DNA of 64,000 bases from the NCBI RefSeq assembly GCF_003315075.1, contig NZ_QNRJ01000001.1:167158-231157 (forward strand). Reading direction: 5' to 3'. A program made the translations under genes and the position numbers. The DNA comes from Rossellomorea aquimaris. Lineage in GTDB: Bacteria; Bacillota; Bacilli; Bacillales; Bacillaceae_B. Under the pieces are notes generated by a model, which was not told the origin of the DNA, searched no databases, and saw only the letters and a list, made by a program, of their open reading frames with translations. Positions 37,004-44,154 of this stretch are shown here, piece by piece. How positions within the stretch are numbered: position 1 is the first letter of the stretch; every line of letters begins with the position of its first letter.

Positions 37004-38337
37004 TATTCATCCCCCGAAGCTATTAGATTTTGGTAAATCCCTTCAATCTTGCCAACCATGGCTTCCCGAGTGAGATGATTTTTGGCATATTGATACGCAT
37101 TGCTGCCCAGCTTCTTACGCAATGCTTCATTTCCGATCAGGAGTTTGAGTTGAGTTGCCAACTGGCTGACATTGCCTGGCTCGACAATGATTCCGGTTTC
37201 ATTATGATGAACGATTTCCGTAATACCACCGCAATTAGTTGTCAGGATCGCTGAGCCGCTATGCATGGCCTCAATAATGGAAATAGGAAGGTTGTCATTG
37301 ATGGTTGGAAGAACAAATATATCCGTTTTACTTAGTATGGCAGGGACATCATCGCGTTTACCCAGGAATCGAACGTTCGATAGTTTCAGCGATTTGACTT
37401 GAGCTTCAAGCGCTTCACGCATTTCCCCATCTCCGACAATTTGCACCTCAACCTGATGAGTTGTTCCATTCATGCGAGAAAGGGCATTAAATAAATCCGA
37501 ATGTCCCTTTCTAGGTCCAAGTCTTGCGATGCACGAAATCACAATTTTTCCACTCGTTTTAACGCGATCAATGGTTTTATAATCAATCCCTGTATTAATG
37601 GTTGTCAGATTTACAGGTTTCGCTCCCAGTGAACTCAATGGATCACGGAAAGAGTCACTTAAAATGACCATATGGGTCGCGTATTCAATCGCTTTTTTTT
37701 CAATCTCTTTGTAATACACTTCTTCTACTGAGCCTTTTTCAATTCGGTTAAATTTGACCCTGCTAAAGGTGAACATGCCATGTGGGGTGAAAAGAAGAGG
37801 TTTACCTAAATCTTCATTGAATCTCCCTAATATATTGGCTGTGAACAAATCCTGTGCATGAAGTATATCGTACTTTTCCAGTTTTACAGATTTCATCATC
37901 TGTTCATAGATGTAGAGCAAACGACAACTTTGTATGATTTTGCTTGTGTACGATCCGTATCGTTGCTCAAAAAAAGTCTTTAATTCAGGAACGATCACCT
38001 CACGCAGCTTTTCTACATTCACTTGTGAAAACTGATTCGGAGCAATGACATCCACTTTGTGACCTAAAGACCTCAAACCTTCTCGTAGAGTAGTAATGTA
38101 ATTGGAAAGACCACCCGTATGAGGATAGTCCCAAAATGTCGCTATCAGAATGGATAATTTCTTACTGCCGGGTTTACCTTTCATCTTCTTAGTCTTGGAT
38201 TTCTTTTTGCGTTCTTTTTTTCGTTTGGAATCTTTACCCTTATCCTTTATTTTTGCCGTTATGGGTTTTGATTTTACTCCATAATATTTATCGAGAGCAG
38301 AAACAAGGTAAGGATAAGGAAAAAATAGTTCTTTCAT
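37003..38337 (-). CDS. GT4 family glycosyltransferase (first in operon)
   Basis: This is a 444-aa GT-B glycosyltransferase. The first 65 residues are an extension with a PYLVSALDKYYGV start and a highly basic Lys/Arg stretch (about 29-58), unusual for GT4 enzymes and perhaps binding an anionic polymer. The catalytic part opens with LSILIATFWDYPHTGGLSNYI and contains ARLGPRKGHSDLFNAL and EAMHSGSAILTTNCGGITEIV. It shares its pattern with the GT4 at 33463, so it is a tandem paralogue. The ATG follows AGGAGGGTCTGGAA and overlaps the PIG-L stop by 4 bp. Confidence 0.88.
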   Translation of the reverse strand: MKELFFPYPYLVSALDKYYGVKSKPITAKIKDKGKDSKRKKERKKKSKTKKMKGKPGSKKLSILIATFWDYPHTGGLSNYITTLREGLRSLGHKVDVIAPNQFSQVNVEKLREVIVPELKTFFEQRYGSYTSKIIQSCRLLYIYEQMMKSVKLEKYDILHAQDLFTANILGRFNEDLGKPLLFTPHGMFTFSRVKFNRIEKGSVEEVYYKEIEKKAIEYATHMVILSDSFRDPLSSLGAKPVNLTTINTGIDYKTIDRVKTSGKIVISCIARLGPRKGHSDLFNALSRMNGTTHQVEVQIVGDGEMREALEAQVKSLKLSNVRFLGKRDDVPAILSKTDIFVLPTINDNLPISIIEAMHSGSAILTTNCGGITEIVHHNETGIIVEPGNVSQLATQLKLLIGNEALRKKLGSNAYQYAKNHLTREAMVGKIEGIYQNLIASGDE

Positions 38338-38990
38338 TTCCAGACCCTCCTTATAACTTCAAATGCTTCAGCATACGGTACCCCAACCGTCATGCCTCGG
38401 ACACTTGCTAAATGTTTGACTCCCTCATAGGAACGTGGATGTGGAAACTCTCGCATTTCCACTTCATAATGTTTTAAGGAAGCAATTTTCTGAACAATCA
38501 CTGATGAAATGTTCACATAATAATTCGGTTTAAATTGCTTATCATTTGTCTGGGTATTCCATTCACTTGAGGATACCGTTTCAAATGTAATCAATTCAAT
38601 CGGTTGTTTATTTGGTAGAGGACGAACTGCTGTTAATACGGCTTGAAACGTAATTTGATGATCACGATTCACATCGCCGTAATGATGGGTAAATATTTTA
38701 GTAGGCTGATAGATATCAATTAATTTTTCAATTTCCTTGGTAAATAGATGAAGAGGCATCATTTCTAATTCCAGGTTCGGATGCTCCAGAAAAATAACTT
38801 CTTTAATTCCAATCTCTTTGTTTGCTTTCCGGGCAAGCTGCTGGATGTGATGGGCCTCTTCCTTTCTACCGTTTGCTGTAATGATCGAGATGACTCTATT
38901 TCCTTGATCCACTAACCTTTTTAGCGTACCAGCTGTCCCAAGTAGTTCATCATCTGGATGTGCTGCTATGACCAATACAGTTTCTTTCAT
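38334..38990 (-). CDS. PIG-L family deacetylase
   Basis: This 218-aa zinc deacetylase of the LmbE/PIG-L/BshB family acts on N-acetylglucosaminyl compounds. The metal site is AAHPDDELLGTAGTL near the N-terminus, with THHYGDVNRDHQ supplying the third ligand. It is the first gene of the six-gene minus-strand operon, so deacetylation of a glycan or glycoside is probably part of the same pathway. B. subtilis bacillithiol BshB1 lies in a different setting. The ATG at 38990 is preferred over a GTG at 38999 on spacing from GGGGTGA. The upstream region holds CATATAGTA, which resembles a sporulation -10 box, but without a good -35 at the right distance. Confidence 0.86.
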   Translation of the reverse strand: MKETVLVIAAHPDDELLGTAGTLKRLVDQGNRVISIITANGRKEEAHHIQQLARKANKEIGIKEVIFLEHPNLELEMMPLHLFTKEIEKLIDIYQPTKIFTHHYGDVNRDHQITFQAVLTAVRPLPNKQPIELITFETVSSSEWNTQTNDKQFKPNYYVNISSVIVQKIASLKHYEVEMREFPHPRSYEGVKHLASVRGMTVGVPYAEAFEVIRRVWK

Positions 38991-39048
38991 TCCCTTCACC
39001 CCATTCTAATCTCTATTACATTACTATATGTATCCTTCTATATTGTCG

Positions 39049-39084
39049 AAACAGACACTAGCACAGGGCTAATGTCTGTTTCTT
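39049..39084 (-). terminator. Terminator-like hairpin after the LGD-domain coat-like gene
   Basis: AAACAGACA pairs with TGTCTGTTT around a 15-nt loop, between the 655-aa gene and the deacetylase operon. The T-tract is weak. Confidence 0.55.
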
Positions 39085-41050
39085 ATTTTTTCTTTTTCGT
39101 TTGACCGATACTGATTCCACCGCTGATAATTTGTAACCGTACATATCCATCGCCATCAATCCATATGAAGAAATCAGGTCCGGCTGTTAAAAATGTCCCT
39201 TGCTGATCAAGTAATTTACTTCCGGCATATACATTGATTTTGTCACCGAGCGTGAAATATTTATTCAAAATCGCGGTATGGAAGTCGCCTTTAACCTTGG
39301 TATTAGAAGATGGTGATACTGTCTTACTAACCTTTTTATTCGTTTTCTGATGAAATGGTTGTAATTTCGATTCCTTAGGTGGGGTGTTGGTGTGTAAGAT
39401 ATCGAAATCCTGCTCTTGAGTATTTTTCACTTCGTCTTTTACGATACTTGTTTGTTTGTGATTACTGCTTTTGACTTGGTTATTAGTGCGGGTTAGTTTG
39501 TATTTCATTTCAGACCCGGGTGACTTAGAGCTTAATGTATCAGATTGAACTTGTTTATTAGATGGAGTAGATTTTGTTTCGTTTTCTTTCACTTTCATAG
39601 GTGAGATATCTGTAGACTTGACGTCCTTTTTCACTTCTTTGATAGATGAAGCAGATTGTAAGATATCAAAGTGAAATTCTGTAGTAGGTGCAGGGGTATC
39701 TGTTTCATCACTTGCTGATTCTTTAGCTAAGTGATCTGCACGGTCGACATTATTATTTCCTTCTTTGGTTGGCAGGCTCAAGTTTAAGATGTTGGTTTCA
39801 TCAGCACTTTTCTTATATGCATCAACGATTTTTATCGTTTTTAGATCAGTCCGATTTAGTTTGTATTTCATTTCTTTTCCCGGTGGGCTCGAGCTAAGGA
39901 TCTCGAAATTGAATTCGGCAGCATTCTGCTTATGTTCATTAACGATTTTCTTTGCCATGACTGAAGAGCGATTTAGTTTGTATTTCACAACTTTCGCTGA
40001 AGGAATCGGGTCTTCGGTAGTAGATTTTATATTTTTATCTTCGTTTATGTTTTTACCCGGTCGGTTATCCACTCTTGTTTTAAATGGGGCTGTATCATCA
40101 TACGAATTCCCGGGATGTATAACGTCAGTATCTATTGTTAATGATGATTGATTAGTAATATCTTGATCAACTTCATCTTTCTCTAATAGGATATAGAGCT
40201 GTTCACCTTTTACATCTTCCAAAAGGTCTTCATGAAAAACTGCTTTCATTTTTTCTTCTTTCAAAATGATGTCACGAGTACCATCTTCATTGGATGGGCC
40301 GGCAGAGTTAGTTTGTTTCGTCATATCTGATTCTGATAATGGGGAGGGGCGCATAGATTTCATTTCATGTTTTTTTTGGTCTTGTGGCCGTTCCTCATGA
40401 GAAATCTTATCGTTCACTGGTTCATCATCTAGATTGTTAATATAGTTTTTTTGATCATTTTGATGAATGTCTTTTCCAGTCACTTTTTTTAACGTTTTTT
40501 CCTGCTCATGCTTAATTTCGATATTCGCTTCTTTGCTTTCTTCATTGTCACATGGGCTTGTCGATGGATTGTATTTTGGTACATGTTGTATGGGTGGTGC
40601 GCTTGCTGGATATTTTGATTGGGGGATACTGTTGTTGCGATCGATATAATTGAATCTTTCGAATGGTCGCACCTCTCTGGATAGTAAGCGTGGACATTTG
40701 CCGCGTCTTTTACGGTGTTTTGACTTGGAAATTCGAGAAAGTACTATGCTGGGTTGAACTTCGGTTGTTAGGGTGATGTCGAAAGAAGGTCGCTCAGTCG
40801 AATGATGGTGAGTATTGGTTTCGTTCAAGCTGCTCATCATACTGTGAATGATATGGGATACATGAACTTGATCAAGAAAAGGAGCATTTTGCAGCTGCTC
40901 TACGGGATAAGTAACGGATTGTTTTTTAGGTTTTTGGTAGCTCACAAAGATGGATTGATTGTGACAAGGGGCCATATAGTCATCGTAATAAAAGGAGGAA
41001 AAGATCCTTGGCAATATATGTTCATTAATAAAAAGATAACAATTGGGCAT
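39083..41050 (-). CDS. Large disordered coat-like protein with C-terminal LGD-type domain
   Basis: This 655-aa protein of unknown function has no signal peptide. Residues 1-170 are rich in Pro, Ser, His and Tyr, with a basic patch (SKHRKRRGKC). The middle (about 170-590) is charged and low-complexity. It contains five imperfect repeats built on F-x-F-D-I-L-S-x-x-x-P-x-K-E, three of them followed by KYKLNR or KYKLTR. The last 60 residues (LNKYFTLGDKINVYAGSKLLDQ, FFIWIDGDG) are the ~60-aa domain also found in the next three genes. Charged disordered linkers with a small terminal domain are common in spore coat morphogenetic proteins. That role is inferred from content and neighbours. The ATG at 41050 follows GTGGAGTG. 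Confidence 0.72.
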   Translation of the reverse strand: MPNCYLFINEHILPRIFSSFYYDDYMAPCHNQSIFVSYQKPKKQSVTYPVEQLQNAPFLDQVHVSHIIHSMMSSLNETNTHHHSTERPSFDITLTTEVQPSIVLSRISKSKHRKRRGKCPRLLSREVRPFERFNYIDRNNSIPQSKYPASAPPIQHVPKYNPSTSPCDNEESKEANIEIKHEQEKTLKKVTGKDIHQNDQKNYINNLDDEPVNDKISHEERPQDQKKHEMKSMRPSPLSESDMTKQTNSAGPSNEDGTRDIILKEEKMKAVFHEDLLEDVKGEQLYILLEKDEVDQDITNQSSLTIDTDVIHPGNSYDDTAPFKTRVDNRPGKNINEDKNIKSTTEDPIPSAKVVKYKLNRSSVMAKKIVNEHKQNAAEFNFEILSSSPPGKEMKYKLNRTDLKTIKIVDAYKKSADETNILNLSLPTKEGNNNVDRADHLAKESASDETDTPAPTTEFHFDILQSASSIKEVKKDVKSTDISPMKVKENETKSTPSNKQVQSDTLSSKSPGSEMKYKLTRTNNQVKSSNHKQTSIVKDEVKNTQEQDFDILHTNTPPKESKLQPFHQKTNKKVSKTVSPSSNTKVKGDFHTAILNKYFTLGDKINVYAGSKLLDQQGTFLTAGPDFFIWIDGDGYVRLQIISGGISIGQTKKKK

Positions 41051-41212
41051 GTGCTTCACTCCACGTCTCTGTATCTATTAATAACCTATTCAAAAGCCCG
41101 GTTAGAGTGAGCGGAATTTAGGATAATACCATAAAAATAGGCTATACATTCCTTTTTCACATACATATATTGATTATGAATTGTAGACAAAATGTAAAGG
41201 AGTGGAAAACCT

Positions 41213-42331
41213 ATGGTAGAAGAGTATGATGATTACACTAGAAAATATTCCGATCATCATGACGATGAAGAGCATTGTGAGGGAGATCCTGATGAACAAG
41301 ATGAATTGTGCTTAGGAGACGCCGGTGAGAAAGAAAAACCAGGCAATCAAGATCTTCCTGAAACAGACGAGAACTGTGCGCATGAAAAGCAATGTTCAAA
41401 TCAGGATTTTGACGACCTTCCTTGTAAATCAGTCGAAGGGGTGTTGAATTCAATGTTCCAGCTTGGGGATCATCTTGAAGTTTTCTTTGAGGATGAAATG
41501 ATTGACAGCGGAGGAACATTTGTTGCAGCTTTCGACAATATTCTCATTTGGATGGATTATGATGCAAATGTCAATTTCACAGATTTATGCGGTCCGATCA
41601 GTGTAAGAAAAATAGGCTCCAAGAGAAAGAAAAACCAGAAACACAACGAAAAAAACAAAAATGAGCCTAAACATAAAGGCAATAACCAGATTGATAAGAA
41701 GAAAAAAGACAAACCGGATAAGAAAGAACAAGGTCCTCGGAAAAAGGATGTAAAGAATGAACAATCCGGCGTTAATGAAGAACTTCTGAACTTCGTAAAG
41801 CTTGAGAAAGAAGAACCTGAGACTGAGGGAATATCCCAGGAGACTTTAAATCTTCAACAAATACACGAGGACAATGAAACAATTGAAAGTGAGAGCAGCA
41901 CTGTAGAAATTCTTGATTCCTCTGGTGGTGAAGATGAAACGACCATACCCCATTCAGTTGATGAAAAAGAAGGGGTAATCCATTTGTACGTTGACGATTA
42001 CTCTAACGATTCAGGTCAAGAAGAGGAAGAGGAATACACTCCGCAATTGGAACCAGGTGAAGATCAACCCGAGGAAAAAGAGGTAGACACTGACATGGAA
42101 GAAAACATTTCCGATTACGAAAGTGACTCTCAAGACGGATTAGAGGAAGAACTAGACATCAATATCCCAGAGGAGAACCTGGCTTCTTCACTAGAAGATG
42201 ATGAAGTTACTGATGTAGTTGAAGAGTTCGAAAGCCAGGAGGAGACTTTATTCAGTTTGGAGGAAAGCTCTTCAGAAAATAGCTCGGAACACCCACCAAC
42301 CACCTCACTCCTTGAGGATGATAAAGAATAA
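41213..42331 (+). CDS. Acidic protein with LGD-type domain
   Basis: This 372-aa protein is strongly acidic overall. Residues 1-75 are Asp/Glu/His-rich. About 78-138 is the shared domain (LNSMFQLGDHLEVFFEDEMIDSGG, ILIWMDYDA, ISVRKI). About 138-180 is very lysine-rich, and the remainder is an acidic low-complexity tail to the end. No signal peptide or membrane segment. It is divergent from the 655-aa gene that carries the same domain, which itself is basic in places. Opposite charges could let the two interact. ATG follows AAAGGAGTG. Function unknown; a spore coat role is inferred from the neighbourhood. Confidence 0.72.
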   Translation: MVEEYDDYTRKYSDHHDDEEHCEGDPDEQDELCLGDAGEKEKPGNQDLPETDENCAHEKQCSNQDFDDLPCKSVEGVLNSMFQLGDHLEVFFEDEMIDSGGTFVAAFDNILIWMDYDANVNFTDLCGPISVRKIGSKRKKNQKHNEKNKNEPKHKGNNQIDKKKKDKPDKKEQGPRKKDVKNEQSGVNEELLNFVKLEKEEPETEGISQETLNLQQIHEDNETIESESSTVEILDSSGGEDETTIPHSVDEKEGVIHLYVDDYSNDSGQEEEEEYTPQLEPGEDQPEEKEVDTDMEENISDYESDSQDGLEEELDINIPEENLASSLEDDEVTDVVEEFESQEETLFSLEESSSENSSEHPPTTSLLEDDKE

Positions 42332-42443
42332 TTAATCTAGTAAATGACTAATTCGAAATATTTTTATGAAATCTAGTTATCTGCCTTTACGCATTTAACG
42401 GTTCAGCATAAAAATAGAGTAAACACCGAAAGGAGGAAACATA

Positions 42444-42650
42444 ATGTCTAATTTGTTCAAAGATGGTAATATGGCTGATTTTCTTAATAAAATTTTATCT
42501 CTAGGTGATAAAATCGAGGTCCTATCTGGTGACGAAGAAATCGAAGAGGGTTCATATGTTTACGCAAGCGATAACTTCGTTGTATGGGCTGATGATAATG
42601 GCCATATGAACACGTCTAACTTAAATAATGTTACTGTTCGTAAAGTTTAG
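42444..42650 (+). CDS. Single LGD-type domain protein A
   Basis: This 68-aa protein consists almost wholly of the domain: LNKILSLGDKIEVLSGDEEIEEGS, then DNFVVWADDNGHM and VTVRKV. Alternating hydrophobic residues suggest a small beta barrel of the Sm/SH3 kind. DUF2642/YuzF-type spore proteins come to mind, but I cannot confirm relatedness. Strong ribosome binding site AAAGGAGG. Upstream, TTACG, 16 nt, then CATAAAAAT loosely resembles a sigma-K promoter. It has its own strong terminator. Confidence 0.78.
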   Translation: MSNLFKDGNMADFLNKILSLGDKIEVLSGDEEIEEGSYVYASDNFVVWADDNGHMNTSNLNNVTVRKV

Positions 42651-42670
42651 TTAACATTATTTAGAAACGA

Positions 42671-42706
42671 AAAAAATGACTGGACGCAATCCAGTCATTT
42701 TTTTTT
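42671..42706 (+). terminator. Terminator after domain protein A
   Basis: AAAATGACTGG pairs with CCAGTCATTTT and is followed by a T run. Confidence 0.9.
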
Positions 42707-42718
42707 GAGGAAAAATGA

Positions 42719-42747
42719 AAATGATAGGTAATAGCCCTATCATTTTT
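42719..42747 (+). terminator. Second hairpin between the two small genes
   Basis: ATGATAGG and CCTATCAT form a stem followed by TTTTTCGG; a T-run also follows at 42750. Confidence 0.6.
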
Positions 42748-42807
42748 CGGTTTTTTTAATATAAATATATAGACTGTTGAATGTTAAAAGAGAAAGGAGG
42801 AGGCATT

Positions 42808-42996
42808 ATGGGATTTTCCGATAAACTTAATAAAGTACTCAAGCTTGGTGATAAAATCGAGGTTATTTCGGGAGCAGAAAAAATAGACTGCGACGGAACA
42901 TTTATAAAAGCTGAAGATCACTATTTAGTGTGGTCTAATGGTAATGGTGACGTTTTATTCACTCACCTGGATAGGGTAACGGTGAAAAAAGTATAA
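42808..42996 (+). CDS. Single LGD-type domain protein B
   Basis: This 62-aa paralogue of the previous gene has LNKVLKLGDKIEVISGAEKIDCDGTF, HYLVWSNGNGDV and LDRVTVKKV. It contains one cysteine in the middle of the domain. The ATG at 42808 is chosen because AAAGGAGGAGG lies at ideal spacing; the upstream ATG at 42781 would place the site inside the gene. Terminators on both sides make it a single-gene unit. Confidence 0.78.
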   Translation: MGFSDKLNKVLKLGDKIEVISGAEKIDCDGTFIKAEDHYLVWSNGNGDVLFTHLDRVTVKKV

Positions 42997-43015
42997 TCAT
43001 TTTTAAAAAATTCTA

Positions 43016-43051
43016 GGGATAGTACTTTTATGGGAGTACCATCCTTTTTTT
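43016..43051 (+). terminator. Terminator after domain protein B
   Basis: GGAT-AGTACT pairs with AGTAC-ATCC and is followed by TTTTTTT. Confidence 0.75.
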
Positions 43052-43088
43052 GATTTCAGGTGCTTGTCCTAAAGACTTTTAATAAAAC

Positions 43089-43126
43089 ATTCTTTCCTTT
43101 TTGATATTAGGAAAGAACGTTTTTGT
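43089..43126. terminator. Bidirectional hairpin downstream of YrzF-like kinase
   Basis: ATTCTTTCCT pairs with AGGAAAGAAC, flanked by A and T runs on both sides, between convergent genes. Confidence 0.75.
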
Positions 43127-43166
43127 TTCTATGATATTTTAGAGTGGAACTTCATCATGTATGGTA

Positions 43167-43715
43167 CTACTTATGGTTCTTCCAAGCATCATGAAGCTCA
43201 GGATTTAAATTCTTTACATGTTCCAGGAAATCGCCTGTTAAACCAAATTTCTTCATTCCTTTTAACAACTTTGTTGGAACAGGTGAGTCGGATGTAAATG
43301 CTCGCTTGTGATCAATCACTTTGAATTCGCCATTTTCATCCATTAACATATGGCGAACCTCCGTATCCCATCGTGTGAAGCCTATTCGTTTAAATTCTTC
43401 TAAAACGAATAATATTTTTCGTGTCATTTCTTCATCAATATGACCGTGTCGTTTCATGTGACGGGCAAGGGATATTCCTTGAACAAACTCCATGACAATG
43501 TAATTGTCACCAAATTCATATAGACGTGGCATAATGGCCGAATTCTGCCCTATTTTCATCGCTTCAAGTTCCCGTTGATGTGTTTCTTCCTTAAAGAAGT
43601 ACTTAACTACTTTGTCCTCTGCTACCTTATAGATTTCACCATCTTTCCCATCACCAATCATTTCAAAGGATTCCAGGTCTTTCTTTGAGATTTTCCCGTT
43701 AAAAAAGTTCTCCAT
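43167..43715 (-). CDS. YrzF-like small protein kinase-fold protein
   Basis: This 182-aa protein has a minimal kinase fold: GDGKDGEIYKV (glycine loop), KVVKYF (ATP-binding Lys), YIVMEFVQG (hinge), RWDTEVRHMLM (catalytic loop) and FKVIDHKRAF (in place of DFG). The catalytic Asp is kept, but the usual downstream Asn is His. This degenerate pattern fits the YrzF/YbdM type rather than Hanks kinases. It lacks most of the C-lobe. ATG follows AAAGGAGTGATG. A perfect sigma-K consensus lies upstream. It is adjacent to coat-like and collagen-like genes, so phosphorylation of spore-surface proteins is possible but unproven. Confidence 0.8.
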   Translation of the reverse strand: MENFFNGKISKKDLESFEMIGDGKDGEIYKVAEDKVVKYFFKEETHQRELEAMKIGQNSAIMPRLYEFGDNYIVMEFVQGISLARHMKRHGHIDEEMTRKILFVLEEFKRIGFTRWDTEVRHMLMDENGEFKVIDHKRAFTSDSPVPTKLLKGMKKFGLTGDFLEHVKNLNPELHDAWKNHK

Positions 43716-43756
43716 TAATCATCACTCCTTTACATGGTAGACTTTCACTTTTTCTA

Positions 43757-43784
43757 TATTGTATGGAAACAGTTTCATTTGTGT
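43757..43784 (-). promoter_or_regulatory. Candidate sigma-K (or sigma-E) promoter for the YrzF-like kinase
   Basis: On the minus strand, AC (43783-43784), 17 nt, then CATACAATA (43757-43765) matches the sigma-K consensus perfectly. CATACAAT is also a perfect sigma-E -10 box, though no clear sigma-E -35 is seen. Confidence 0.65.
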
Positions 43785-43987
43785 AACCGAGCCAAATGCT
43801 GAAATTTCATAGAACGTGGTTTAAAATAATGCTTTCTTACCAAAGTTTGTCGTGTTGTAACGTAAAACCCAGGGGTTCAGTCAGTCAGCGTGAGATAAGA
43901 ACTGTCTAAATTTAAAATGTAAAAGCAAAGGACGGCAGCAAGTTCATCATCATATAGCCTGCCGATCTCTCAACAGAGAATACTATA

Positions 43988-44012
43988 CTATAGTATTCTT
44001 CCAATACTATAG
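43988..44012. promoter_or_regulatory. Perfect AT-rich inverted repeat upstream of collagen-like gene
   Basis: CTATAGTATT and AATACTATAG are separated by 5 nt. There is no T-tract, so a protein-binding operator is likelier than a terminator. It lies 40-60 bp upstream of the candidate sigma-K -35, where a regulator such as GerE might bind. Confidence 0.45.
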
Positions 44013-44051
44013 ACTATCGTTTATTTATAGAACCATAGGATGTTTGTCTAC

Positions 44052-44079
44052 ACGTACTATTCATATTTTTCATAAACTA
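44052..44079 (+). promoter_or_regulatory. Candidate sigma-K promoter for collagen-like gene
   Basis: AC (44052-44053), 17 nt, then CATAAACTA (44071-44079) matches AC-N17-CATA-N3-TA without mismatch. Confidence 0.62.
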
Positions 44080-44154
44080 TAGTAATTCTGTTTAGTTATT
44101 CATCATTTGATTAATAGGATTGAAATTTTGATATATGGAAAGTAGGTGGGTAAA

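Noticed and set aside
40467-41110. Short plus-strand ORFs opposite the 655-aa coat-like gene
   Set aside because: They are antisense shadows with no ribosome site, whereas the minus-strand frame has repeats and a conserved terminal domain.
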